Under the pieces are notes generated by a model. The model was not told the origin of the DNA and searched no databases. It saw nothing but the letters and a program-made list of their open reading frames with translations. The translations under genes were made by a program, and so were the position numbers. Below are positions 40,560-52,500 of a DNA stretch of 64,000 nt, one piece after another (positions within the stretch are counted from its first letter, which is position 1; each line of letters begins with the position of its first letter). Origin of the DNA: Acanthaster planci (taxonomy: Eukaryota > Echinodermata > Asteroidea > Valvatida > Acanthasteridae); contig NW_019091365.1 of the NCBI RefSeq assembly GCF_001949145.1, forward strand, positions 1,694,159 to 1,758,158, read 5' to 3'.

Positions 40560-40738
40560 TCTGACGAATACCTTCGGTGTCAGTTGTCCAATGCGGTTGA
40601 AATGTCGTGTATTTCCACCATTCCACGGGCAGGACAAAAATGCCGAAATGGCAAACCGTGTGTTCTATTTAAAAGACTAGTTTAGATATAACACAAGAGG
40701 GCGCTAACACTTGTCGACGGCAAGTCGAAACAGTAAAC
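40560..40738. promoter_or_regulatory. Shared ATG12/PITPNC1 intergenic promoter region
   Basis: Only 179 bp separate the two divergent start codons, so both 5' UTRs and core promoters must fit here unless upstream non-coding exons exist. Visible motifs are a CCAAT box at 40588-40592, a TATTTAAAA-like run near 40667 and GAGGGCGCT near 40697. A bidirectional promoter is the simplest reading. Confidence 0.6.
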
Positions 40739-42906
40739 ATGGCGGAAACAGACTCGGCATCGAAAACTGACAGAACTTCTGATGAAACCGGTGGAAATGT
40801 TCAACTACAGCAAGACAGATCTAAAGAGGAGACAACATTGACAAGTCCAAATAAGAAAAGGAACGATAAAGGTAAGCCAACCCATTTCTTCCATTGATTC
40901 TGGGCCAAAGCCTCATGAAAAAAGGCAGTGGGCAGATCATCAAGACGGGATATTTTACCAAATTAGTGATTGTAGGTCAACTCGCCCCTAGCCGACTCGC
41001 CCCTTACCAACTTGCCCCTAACCAACTCGCCCCTAGCCGACTCGCCCCGTACCAACTTGCCCCCTAGCCAACTCGCCCCCTACGTTTGCCAAGCACGTAT
41101 GGCAGGCCCATTCACCTTAAAATAAAAAATACAATCATCAATATATCATCTGGTGCCCGTTACTAGGAAACAAATTAAAAACAGTCATATTTTCAAGATA
41201 TTCAAATCCAGAAAAAAATTAATAATGGGACGTTAGAAATTGACATTAGTGTACAATGTACCACAATGACTACAAAATGACTGAAAAAAAGCGTATATCC
41301 AAGAACCTAAATCAATTTTCGCAGTATATGCCGAGTGACTGACCGACCGATTGACTGGTGACCGATTAGTCGACTGAGTGACTGATTGGTCGACCGATTG
41401 GTCGACTGATTGACCGACTGATTGAGTGGCCGATTGGTCGACTGATTAGTCGACTGATTGGTCGACCGATTGAGTGACCGATTGGTCGACTGATTGACCG
41501 ACTGATTGAGTGACCGATTGGTCGACTGATTGAGTGACTGATTGGTCGACTGATTGGTCGACTGATTGACCGACTGATTGAGTGACCGATTGGTCGACTG
41601 ATTGAGTGACTGATTGGTCGACTGATTGGTCGACCGATTGGTCGACTGATTGACCGACTGATTGAGTGACCGATTGGTCGACTGATTGACCGACTGATTG
41701 AGTGGCCGATTGGTCGACTGATTGGTCGACTGATTGACTGACTGATTGGTATTAGAACCACTTCCTAGGGGCGAGTCGGTAAGAGTTGGTAAGAGGCGAG
41801 TCAGTCAGGGGGCAAGTTTATGAGGGGTTGAGTTGGAAAGGGGCGAGTCGGTAAGGGGCGACTTGACATGACAACCAATTAGTTTACCAGCCTCACCAAG
41901 GGGAGTTCATGGACCCTATCTGGTTAACCTTAAACTGTTCACATTTGCAGTTGATATACTACTCAAAGCGACGGCAGATGCACCAATCATGAAGAAGAAG
42001 AAATGGGCTGTCGACAGGACAAAGAAAGTCTCGTGGGTCATTGAATTCATCAGAAAGTACATCAAGTGTGATCCCTCAGAATCACTGGTAAATGTCAGAC
42101 TCTTTAAACGTTAGTTTCTGTAAATGTTCATTGACTAAGAAATTCCTTAGCATTTGGGTAAAATTCTACTCTGTGTAGTTACCCCATTCAGTGCCAGGAA
42201 CTCCCGAGACTGCATATTGTAATTTGTTTTATCTGTTGATGTTGTATGCTCACCAGTTTTGAAGTGTTTCAAATTTTAAAAACAAAAAAAGGTCCCACAA
42301 GTGTATTTTGTTGAAAAGTGTTACATTAATTGATCAGATGATAGTGAAATGCCCCAGGAATTTCAATGAAATGCTCAGTCACTTTGATTATGCATGTTAT
42401 CAACGTTCCCTGGCAATGGATTAAAATAAATTCCTCCCACAATTAAAGATTACTGTCAGTTGTTATGTTTGTTCCCATAGTTTCTGTATGTTAATCAAGC
42501 CTTTGCTCCATCACCAGACCAAGAAATCGGAAACCTATTTGAGGTAAAAATAATGTGCTACAAAGGCAAATGGATATTTTCTCCTTGAACAAAACAAACA
42601 GTTCACTTCTTGCTGCAGTTCAAACCATAAAGAGTTGACCGTGATATGAAGTCATTTCTGACGTCAAATCAACTTCAAAATCCAAAATCATTTCATTGGA
42701 AAAAGCTTTTCAAAATCGATTTCCCGGCAGCACAGATGAAAGAAGGAAGACTTCAGCGAAATACATTTTAAAGAATTATGATTCCATTTCTCCAACAGTA
42801 AGTTTCCGTTTGTATTCATTTTTTTTCTCTTCTGCTTTCGTTGCAGTGCTATGGCAGTGACGGCAAACTGGTGCTACATTACTGCAAGAGCGAAGCCTGG
42901 GGCTGA
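40739..42906 (+). CDS. ATG12: Ubiquitin-like autophagy protein ATG12, four exons
   Basis: Exons 40739-40871, 41951-42087, 42481-42543 and 42847-42906 join in frame with GT-AG introns to give 130 residues, close to the human 140. Residues 1-44 form a low-complexity Ser/Thr/Asp/Lys-rich tail. The ubiquitin-like fold follows: [53 protein letters not shown] and [19 protein letters not shown]. The C-terminal Trp-Gly is intact; that glycine is activated by ATG7, passed to ATG10 and joined to ATG5. ATG12-ATG5 then acts with ATG16L as the E3-like complex for LC3/ATG8 lipidation. Intron 1 carries an 889-bp repeat element. The start codon lies in AACATGGCGG, a good Kozak context. Confidence 0.96.
40977..41865. 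mobile_element. TIR-bounded element with GC-rich ends and a satellite core, in ATG12 intron 1
   Basis: The first 35 bp, starting TCAACTCGCCCCTAGCCGAC, and the inverse of the last 35 bp, starting TCAAGTCGCCCCTTACCGAC, differ at four positions. Each end is itself repetitive: units like CCGACTCGCCCCTTA recur over 40977-41088 and, inverted, over 41768-41865. The core holds AT-rich unique sequence plus the tandem array at 41334-41755. Non-coding. It looks like a foldback-type DNA element, superfamily unknown. Confidence 0.65.
41334..41755. repeat. Minisatellite of GATTGGTCGACT-like units
   Basis: About 420 bp made of 4-bp words (GATT, GGTC, GACT, GACC, GAGT) in a 12-bp, sometimes 24-bp, rhythm. 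The array rarely breaks phase, so it leaves a 131-codon open frame on the minus strand made of [12 protein letters not shown] units. That frame is a by-product and not a gene. TCGA lies at many unit junctions. Confidence 0.9.
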
Positions 42907-43743
42907 AGGGTTACTCTTGCCCACTCTCAGTATTGGTCTTTCTTTTCAATGCTAAATTTTCCCTCCAACAATATGCGCAGTGCAATGTTACTTGTGTATA
43001 ATTGTGCATGATCTTTGCTGCTGGAGACTGATATACTCGTCACAGGTAGCCAGGTGCAAACCGTGTTGTATATACTGAAGAATCTGTGTCAAGGTCATCA
43101 TTTTCACATCTTTTGTTGATTCGAGCTACAGCCATTTGCAGTGATTAGAATGAAGACCCGTTTGGCTCCCAAACAAAACCATCATTCAGTTTCTGTACAT
43201 GTACATGTACTTAAACTGAAGTGGCTGTGACACATGCATATTGAACACCTAGTAAAATTGAATGACTGGTGTGCTGTGAGGGGGCCGCCTGTAAAGCATA
43301 CGGCAAGAGAGAGAGCAAATGTTACACAAGATGTTTTATTGACCATTTTCAAAGTGAAAGTGTTGCGCTGTATACATGTTTTGCGCGGCTGAGTGTGTGA
43401 TGCGTTAACGCTGAGGGTTTGTCAGGGGAGGGGGAAAGAATAACAAGGCAGCAATAGCAAAGAACGGGCAGCATATGTGGGCAACTCCAACATTTTAGGA
43501 ATTGTTGCCAATTCCATTCTGGAAGAAGGCGGTCCATTCAGAATCCATTCAAACTTTCACCAGCAAGAAGTAGTTGGTAGAACCTCCCTTAACTCCAACA
43601 GTCTTCAATCCTTCACCCGTTGGGAGGATGGAGGACTGCTCGGGTTTACAGATCATTCATGAGGGCAGAGGTTTGCCTGTGCCCAAGTTGGAATCGCAAC
43701 TCCGATTTCAAGTTCACAACGGATTGTTGCCCTAACCCAGCTG

Positions 43744-43773
43744 GCAACCACAGTCACTAGTGACTGTGGTTGC
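43744..43773. repeat. Perfect 30-bp palindrome
   Basis: GCAACCACAGTCACTAGTGA begins a sequence equal to its own reverse complement over 30 bp with no loop, centred on ACTAGT. It lies downstream of ATG12. Confidence 0.9.
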
Positions 43774-44886
43774 TAGAGCCAGTGGATGACCAATTACAAG
43801 CATTCACTTCTCACGTCGACTGGTGACCTGGTCCTTGCTAAACACAACTTTTTTTTTTTACATGGCATACCTGTGCCACCAACTTCTTGTGTCAACTACA
43901 TGTATTGTGGGTTTTTTACTTGAGCTGACCTTGATGTGGCAAATGTAAAAAATTACAGGAACAATCCAGATGAGAGATTAGTTCAGATTTCTGGTCTTCA
44001 GCTACACGCAGGTTTGGAAAAAATGTGTCCTTTTCTTCATCCAGCGCTACTCTTTAAGACTTTGACTCATCATAGCTGCTCAAAGTTATTCTAATATTAT
44101 TTGATAAAAAATTAGACTTTTTTGGACTGGGTATGCAAATGTACATGTATTTTATTTCTGCATCAAGTGGAGAACAGCTTTTTGCAATTATTTGTATCAT
44201 GGCTGCATTGTAAATAAATTATGCACTGTAAATTTATTCTGTCAAGAAAGAGTATTAAATCTCAAAGATTACCTACTTGTGTCTTGCGTCATGTTGAAAC
44301 TTTTTACCTCTCATTTCAAAACTCTTGGAATTTGGATGCTCAAGCAGACATTTTCTCCTAAGTTGAAGGAATTTAAAAGTGCCCCTTACACCATCTGTTG
44401 GTCCATTTTTTTTACTCACTGCTTGTGTCAGGAAAGTGAAATATTCTTGAACTCTGCAATGAATAATCTTACTGAACATGCTGTAGCAGATACTTGGATA
44501 CCATCACCACTGTTTGTCTGGCACTCAAGGGGAAAGGCTTCTGATTTGTACACATTCCGAAAAAAATTCTTTCACCTTTGTACCATCACGTATGCATGTA
44601 TTGCAGTGCTTACACATGGTCATGTGGTACTGAACTCTGGTTTCTGGTTGTAACAGACACTTCTTCAGTCCTGGCTGAAATGTGCACATTCCTGTGGGGA
44701 GAACAAACTCGGAATGTCTGTTACAATGAAATCGCAAAGTATGAAATTCCTTTCACAACCAAAGGTTTTTGTGACTGTTGCATAAAAATATCATTGCTGG
44801 TGATCAGTTCACACCGAGTGCTCACAAATCCTGAATTGCAACTGTATATCCAGACCTTTCATAAATGAAAACAGAATTAGTCTTTG

Positions 44887-45084
44887 AATCACCTTGAGCA
44901 GAAACACTCCTTCGACAGTCGAATGGAGCCATGTTGGCCTGGAGTGCTCATTTTGTTGGTAGCAACACGACCATAACGCATGCATTCCATAGTCGTTTGT
45001 GAACCAGCAGAGTGCAGTTCCAACCAACGGAGCCTCCATTGCTAAGAAAATTGCACCCTCTCTTGGTCCAGCTTGGGGGCTCAT
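44887..45084 (-). repeat. Dispersed repeat, copy 2 (inverse of 3715-3906)
   Basis: The reverse complement aligns with 3715-3906 over about 190 bp at roughly 70% identity. The minus frame reads SPQAGPREGAIFLAMEAPLV, parallel to PPQAGPKEGAVFITTEVPLV in the other copy, so the similarity includes a short conserved frame. No known domain is claimed. Confidence 0.6.
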
Positions 45085-45400
45085 AGGTCGCTTCTGTCAG
45101 TTGTTGAATCTAGCTGATACAGAGTCTACTCATGTGAGGGTGGTAATTGCTTGGACTATTGTAAGGAATTGTAAAACTTTGTCACATATTGGATTCTGCC
45201 AGGGAGCATGTGTATTGGCAATTCTTCAGTTGGAATTACATTAAAAGTTGAACAAAAATTTTGTATTGTTTAATTTCTTTCATTTGTCTGCTGACGCTTG
45301 ATGTTGAAATGTGTGACTAAACATGCATAATTCCTACTTCAACATAAAGTTTCGACACGCAGCACGCAAATGCACAGGGTGTCATGAAGGCACAATGTCA

Positions 45401-45419
45401 AATAAACATGCTGTTTATT
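45401..45419. terminator. Palindrome with poly(A) signals on both strands between ATG12 and CFAP52
   Basis: AATAAACATGCTGTTTATT gives AATAAA on the plus strand (45401-45406) and on the minus strand (45419-45414). It sits between the convergent ATG12 and CFAP52 genes. If used, CFAP52 would have about 1.1 kb of 3' UTR. Confidence 0.4.
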
Positions 45420-46529
45420 ACACCCATTTGATCACAACTCCATATTTATAGCAACATTATACACTTTGTAACAATTACATGTGATGACAAGAGAAATCAG
45501 ATTCATCAGAAATTTTCAAGCTGTTAATCATCTACAAACATGACCACATTCGAGAACAAAACGACCCTTTCAATGTACAAAGTGGGTATTAATTTGGAAA
45601 GCATGTTAAATTAGGACGGATGAGCAATACGCATATTCCAAAAAGCTCTGGATGGACGGATTCATTAAAGATACAATGCCGTACTTGACATCGTCTGTTG
45701 TCTGATTATTTGCTGGCTTAAAATTCAATAGTGCAGGAAAAGACAGCCCCTTTCACCAATAAACAAAAAGGGGACGACCTGTGTATGTACTACTGCTTAA
45801 AGAATAACAACGATATTATTTACAAGTTTTATAAATATACAACAAAAATGACAGCATGAAACCGGTTGTCATATTTTTAAAATACCTTGCCATACATAGA
45901 TCATCTGCCATGTCTGTAATGCAATGCCCTACTACATCCGTGTGTTCTGAAACAGACCTAATAAGAAAATTGATCAAATCAGGCATTTCTACGAACTGTT
46001 CATGAGAAAGTAAAGACCCTCCAAATTTAATTCTAAAACACTACTGATACTGCTTGTTTCTAGACGGACAATTAGAAGGCAGCATTAAATCTCGGGGGGA
46101 AATGCATAAGGACGGAATTTGTCAAAATTTATTTTACCACGAACGATACTTTTTAACCTGGGGGAAACAATTCTTTGTTTTCCCAAGACTTTTAAATCTC
46201 TCATTAAATATCGACAAATATTTGGAAGCATTTCTGAGGTTAAAGCAAGTGGACAAGAGTGCAACATTCATCGTTTTTATGCTGCCACACGCTACAGTGA
46301 CAAAACAAAGGATGGAACATTATCAGTATTACATCCTAACGCAGAGACACTTGATAACTGGCAAACTACTTGTAAAAGTATGATATTCACTGATCATTTC
46401 ACATTCAAGGCAGGCACTGAAATGAAACTGTAAAAGTGACCCCCCCATCCCTCAAGAAGTCGGCACAAAGCAAATTTGCGCATCTGAAAAGTGAATCAAT
46501 TCACCCTGACGGTACTAAGCACGGGTCTC
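45420..46529 (-). other. Probable CFAP52 3' UTR
   Basis: Non-coding sequence following the CFAP52 stop on the minus strand. A further AATAAA (minus) lies at about 46132-46127 and would give a shorter UTR. Overlapping short open frames at 46054-46433 have no recognisable content. Confidence 0.4.
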
Positions 46530-49500
46530 TCAGTTAGGGTATTTCCAGCGCATGATGGCACCATCCTGGCTGACACTGACGATAAATTTCTGGTTGGGGC
46601 AGATGCGCACTCGATTGATAGCACCGCTGTGGCCGATGCCGACGTGGGTGACCCGACCATCCCCATAATCCCAAAACTGTCGAGAGAAGGAGAGGAGGTA
46701 AGATGTTATCAGCTGCCGAAAGCTATTGAAATACTCGGAGGCAAAGTGAGAAAACGAGCCAGTAAAACCCAAGCATTCATATCCTCTTCTAAGCCCACAA
46801 ACTCCGTTGAATCACAACATGGTGTAGTGAGAATCAAACCGTAAAAGTAAGCCAGCAAGGTCCAAGTTTTCAGTTTGTACTCAATGTGTCTTTTCCTTGC
46901 CTTGGTTTTCGGGAGCAGGCCACAGAATATTGTCTTTATTTCTTAGGAAGAATAATGGCATTTATCATCCTAGGCAAAACTGCCAACAAAGGCCAAATAC
47001 TTTCAATAGAAATTCTTTCCAAAAGTCCTCTTACCTAACCTCCATGATAATGCATACCCTTTAACCACTTCACACCTGTAGCCTGGGCCAATTTCATAGA
47101 GCTGCTTAAGCACAAAATTTGCTTAAGCGTGACAAACCTTGCTTAATAAACAAAGGTTACCAGTTCAAACTTTATGTCATTGTCATGCTAACCAAAAGAC
47201 AGCTAAATGCGATCCCAAACAATATACATCACACGGAGTTTTGGTTGGTTACCTGATTTATCAAGCAAGGTTTTCTTGCGCTTAAGCAAATTTTGTACTT
47301 AAGCAGCTCTATGAAATTGGTCCCTGACGGGTGGTTACCCAGAGGACATTTAAACACAGTTTGGCACATTGTACGCAGTGCTAGGTGATGGATGTACTCA
47401 CTTTCAACTTTGTGAAGGACTGCGGTTGTGGTATCTCGTTTCTTCTGAAGGTCGGTGCATTTGGCCAGAAATAATACTGGCCTGGGACAAGTTCGTTGCA
47501 GAGTAATACCATCAGCAGGTGGTTAAGGGTACAGTGTACTCATGCCACTCCTTCATGATGTCCCCCAGAATGTATAAGTTTCATTTTTGCGGAAAGAAAA
47601 AGGACATCTTAATACTTCCCCCTACCTTGATAAGCTTGTCATCGCCACCAGTCACAAAGCTCATGCCATCTGGTGACACCATCATGCCGTTGATAGCTCC
47701 TGTGCTGGCTCCTTCCATTTCGCGGATCTGGCTGGCATCAAAGGTTTCCCAGTAGCCAATCTGGGCGGCAACACATTTCAAACTCGGAATCATAGGATTG
47801 GAATTTCAAAATTGACTTAAATTACAGACAATAAACCAAACCGCAGAAAGTCACCACTGTAAAAACCTCACTTTCCAAAGAATGTCTTATTAATCCTTGA
47901 CTTTAAAATCTGTGAGAACAGCAAGTCTCCTCCATTTTCCTTTCTTTTTCCCAGTCATATATCTCCTCAACCCAGCTCTCTGCCTGATCTTCCTACAGCA
48001 TGAAGCTAAACTGGCAGTGGTTCTCACCTTCCTATCAGTTCCGCTCGTCAACACTTGGGACTCTTCCTGGTTGTAGCTGACACACTTGAACAGCGTGTTG
48101 GCAAAGATCACGAGGTGTCGAGTGAAACGTCTACATGAGTGAATGTCAAGAAAAAGAATAGGTATCTGTCAAATGTTACTTCCCACAGATTACCGCATGC
48201 ATCTTCAGTTTGGACGTCAAATTTTCGTGACGCACATCGGCTAAGCGTGTGAAGTACATTTGAACACTGCGTTGAAAATGCAGTTGTAATTTTTCTTCAA
48301 AGAAGGCGTCCTTTGACAGAGATCTGTGCTCCAGCCTGAGTTATTCCTACTTTTACAACAATCAGCAGTGACATGTGAAGTGGTACCACATAAAGTTAAC
48401 ACAGAAGCTGGGAAAACCTCGGAAATTCGAATAATTTGTATGAGTAGTAAAATAGAATGAAGGAGTCATATTTAGAACTCTTAAAATGAGTGAGAAATGG
48501 CAAGTGCTTCGGTTCTGACTCAGATGCTGTGGACAAACAAGTACTGTGGTTAAACATGAAAACAAAGAAGACCAAAATCAAACAAAGCTTACTGGAGATC
48601 CCAGATGATGCAGGAGCCGTCAAAGCTGGCACTGATGCACTCCCGGTCGTTTTTGCGGACCACGATGCAGGTCACCTCCCCCTTGTGCTCCTTCATGGTC
48701 TCCTCCAGGCTCGCCTGCTCACCGCCGACAGCCCAGACCCGCACCTGGCCCTCCCCTCCCCCGCTGATGATGCGCCGGCAGTCCGAGGTGGTGGTGATGG
48801 CCGTCACCTTCTTTGTGTGGGCATCATTGATGTGGAACTTGAGCTTGCCCGACTCCGGGTAGAAGACGCGGATCTTGTTGTCATCCCAGGCTGTGAAATG
48901 AGAAGCACTGAGGGCGGTCTAAAATATCCTCATGTAGAGATGTTTAAGGCGAGTTGCACCAACCTCAGATTTGGCACCAAAATGGCTATTGTGTGCTAAT
49001 TGTCCATGTGCCACCATTTTGGTTCCAACAATTGAAACACTCATGTCACAACTCTCTCCATAAACAGCTCTGTCCACATAAACTCAAGTTACCCTGACTG
49101 AGGTTCTCGCCCACTCAGGCCTGTTACAAAATACATCAAAATCTACGAGCTGTACTGTAGTCAAAACCGTTGCAAGATCATTCAAAGCACCACTCACAAG
49201 TAGCAGGGTGAACACTGACAAAGCAATGCTTTTGTCGTAGTTCATTTGAATATCTAGGGACTTGAGTTCCAACTCCTTATGTTGTTATTCTGGCCTTAAG
49301 GAATCTTGAACTAACAAAACATTGCACTAAACTTTAATGCCAAGTGATGTGTGCTGGACAAACACCAGTTTGCGGATTGACCACAGGCACAATATATCGT
49401 GTTGGCTGGGAAGGTGCAACACCTAATTTCCAACACCATTTTAACACATCTTCTGCAAGGTCTAACAAACTCAACTCGATGAAAATGAAGACTCTAACTG

Positions 49501-52500
49501 ATGTGCACCAAATGAGGGGATGTATATTCTATGAAAGAGACATGCAGCTTGGACTTTGACCAAAAGAAAGAGGAAAGTCCAATCTTTACGAGACTTTGTA
49601 CAGTGTTTTTCAAATTTTATTGGAATGAGTGTGAAGTGAAAAATGAGGAAATCAGCTGATCCGAGGAGTAAAGTTGAATGCCTGATGACAGGTTCCGTGG
49701 TCATAGATTAACCAACGCAATACTACCTCAATCCCCATCCCCCTCGGCCGAACCCCAACGCGGTCCGAGACTCTTACCGCTGACGATGCCCTTCCCGTCT
49801 CTAAACAGCTCAATGGCATTGCAGGTCATGTTGGGGACTGTAATGGAGAGAAGGTCCTCGGATGTCTTCGTATTCCATACGCGGATGTCATTCTTTGAGC
49901 ATGTTATGTACAGATCTGAGCTGCCACTGCAGGTGGGAAACACATCAAGAAGCAAAAGGATTGGTAATTTTTAACCTGCAAGCTATGAAGCAATTAATCG
50001 AATCAGGAAGTGAACTTTGTCAATAAGTACACGTCACAAAGTGACAAATCATGCATACACTTTGTGAAAAAGACAAGTAGGAGTCTGGTGTGTGTGTACT
50101 TCTGAAGATGGGTCCGTTTGTAGTACAACCAAGAATGTAAAACCAGACTGTGATTCTTTAAATAAGTTTTAGTTCTTTTCAAATTGGGTACATTATTTTC
50201 CCGGTTGACAAATTCTTGAACATTTGATATACAGGGAAGAGCAATGATTCCTAAATTTTGGACAGTTCTTCAAAGTCTTGAAAGAGTTATGGCCAAGCCC
50301 ATCTCTTTCAGAACTGTGCTACATGTCCCACTGCGTTCTCAGGCCTTTTACTCAGGCCTCCAATGCACTGCGGGATTAAAACTTGTCCAGCTGATGCTGT
50401 TTATTACAAAAATCTCAGAGCAAACCACGACGTGAGCAGCTGAATGGAGCCGGGAGGGGTGGGCAGGTTACACTTACTGAGGGAATGCAATGTCCGACAC
50501 GCTGCTGTAATGGCAATCTCTGAGCTGCTCCCTGGTGAACTCTGCCAGGTTGAAGCGATGTATCTGAGACTTCTCTGTGCCAACTAAGAACTAGGAGAGG
50601 AGAGATAAAACCCATAGGGTCAGGAGATACATCAGGAGAAACATCTTGGGTTGAAGCCTTATGTTTTCTGAATTTTGTGTCAACTGTGGTGTAACAGGGT
50701 GGCTAAAGCAAGTCAAAATCCATCCTTATGAAAAAGTGAAACAGCATTATTGATTGAATTAAAATGGTAACTACCAGGAACTATTCCAACAATTTTACAT
50801 TTTCTGACAAAACAACTTTGATACTACTGGCGAACTGACAACTCCTAGAACATTTTATTTTTGTAACTGCTGTGGTTGTGGCCATAGAGGACCTTTTTTA
50901 AAATGTACATGTACAATGGCTCATTTGTTTGTTGTCTCTTCAAACTCACCTGATGTCCTTTTCCTCTCAAGACCAGAGATGTAATGGCACCAGAGCCCGG
51001 GATCTTGTGGCTCCTAGAAAAGTCAACAAAGAACAGAGGTTCAGTTAAACAAGGAACAAGTGTTTTACATGAAACTTCAATATGTAAATCATGCAAACAT
51101 CTATGAGACTCAGAGCAGTGGGTAGGAAGGTTAACTGACACTGAAGATTCTCATCACACGTTGCATGTTCATACTTTTTAAGCCCACACCAAGTTGGACA
51201 TTTCTCAAAATGCTTCAATTAAGCGAGCTCTTTCCCCCTTAATTTGTGTCCTCAAAATGTAGCTCTGTGACCAAGATAGGCTGTAAAGGTACATGTAACT
51301 TCAAAAAATATTCCACATTTTTGGCCCCCCCCCAAGAAAAACTTGGTTCTGAATCTGTCCTTGTCAATACACAGTCAAAGAATTTCTCTGCTTATCTCAA
51401 CCCCCCCAAAAAACAGAGGAAGTTGGAAGAGAGCCACTCACTTCATCTTCTTGAACTTTTCCTTTTTGATGACAGCCACTGTGCCATCACCGGCACCCAG
51501 CAGGATTTCCCCAGTCCACAACAGGGCCAGCGAGGTCACCCCCTGGCTGTACTTGTCCTTCTCGGGGCCGTGACTGGACAGCAGGGTGTTACGGATGTTG
51601 ATCTGCAGCACGTCGCCGCTGGTGGTGCCGCAGTAGAAAAACTCATCGTCCTCTGACACCTGATAGCAGCAGAATGCAGTACACTGCCGTTACAGGAAGG
51701 CTGAAGCAAGTAACATCACTTTTTCATTGATAGAGCAATCCAGTAAGCCCCACCCACTGCGCACAAGGACAGTCAATTCATGTTCCACGTGCAAATCACA
51801 GGTATGTATACAGAAACACTCCCGAGCAATGTTAAATATACGCACGACACACGCAGGTAATGGCATGCACATCCATGTTCAACTTACCAGCCCTCAACCT
51901 GCAGCGTTCACAGGAGCAATTGCACTGGATGTATCTTATGAGTTGAGGTGCATGCATTACAAGTACGCCGGGAGAAACAGTGAAAAAAAAGCCAGAATTT
52001 GGACCATGGGTACACCTACCGGGAGCAAGCTTGAGCAATCACTATTGTCAACTACAGTTTGACCAACACTGCCAGAACGATGAATGGTTTGAGAAAACTA
52101 GTCGACCATTTGGAACCAGGCCCTGGGGCATCGTTGCACCGCTGGTTGTTTATAGCAGATTTAATTTCTCAGTATGGAGGGAACCACTCATGTGAAAATA
52201 CTGTACGAGATGTCATTGACCAAGTACACCGCGAGAGTTGAAGCCAACTGCAAAATGTGAGTGGAGCTGATAGTCTACAAAAAAATAGTTTGACTAGGGT
52301 TGTTCGAGTGCGAGTGTGTTGTGCATAGGCAATATTACAAAGCAATTGACGAGCAGTCCAACTATACTTCAAGCCCAATTTTACCCTCAGCTATTTACTG
52401 AAACACTACACTACATGTCTCCGAGGTCAATGACACATGTACACACCTCAATGCATTTCACATAACGCTTCAGCTGTCCCATGTTGCAGTCCACTGGACG

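Larger units (their letters stand above)
42907..45400 (+). other. Downstream region of ATG12, probable 3' UTR
   Basis: No recognised coding sequence. It contains the 30-bp palindrome at 43744-43773, the dispersed repeat at 44887-45084 and AATAAA words near 44213 and at 45401. A long ATG12 3' UTR reaching about 45.4 kb is possible but unproven. The 153-codon frame at 44192-44653 has no family features. Confidence 0.35.

Noticed and set aside
41366-41761. 131-codon ISRP-repeat frame as a protein
   Set aside because: It is the direct product of a 12-bp tandem array with no stop in that phase.
44192-44653. 153-codon open frame on plus
   Set aside because: No family features, AT-rich biased composition, no splice-linked partner; it lies in the probable 3' UTR of ATG12.
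48490-48999. 169-codon plus-strand frame
   Set aside because: Antisense of CFAP52 exon 9, with no independent resemblance.
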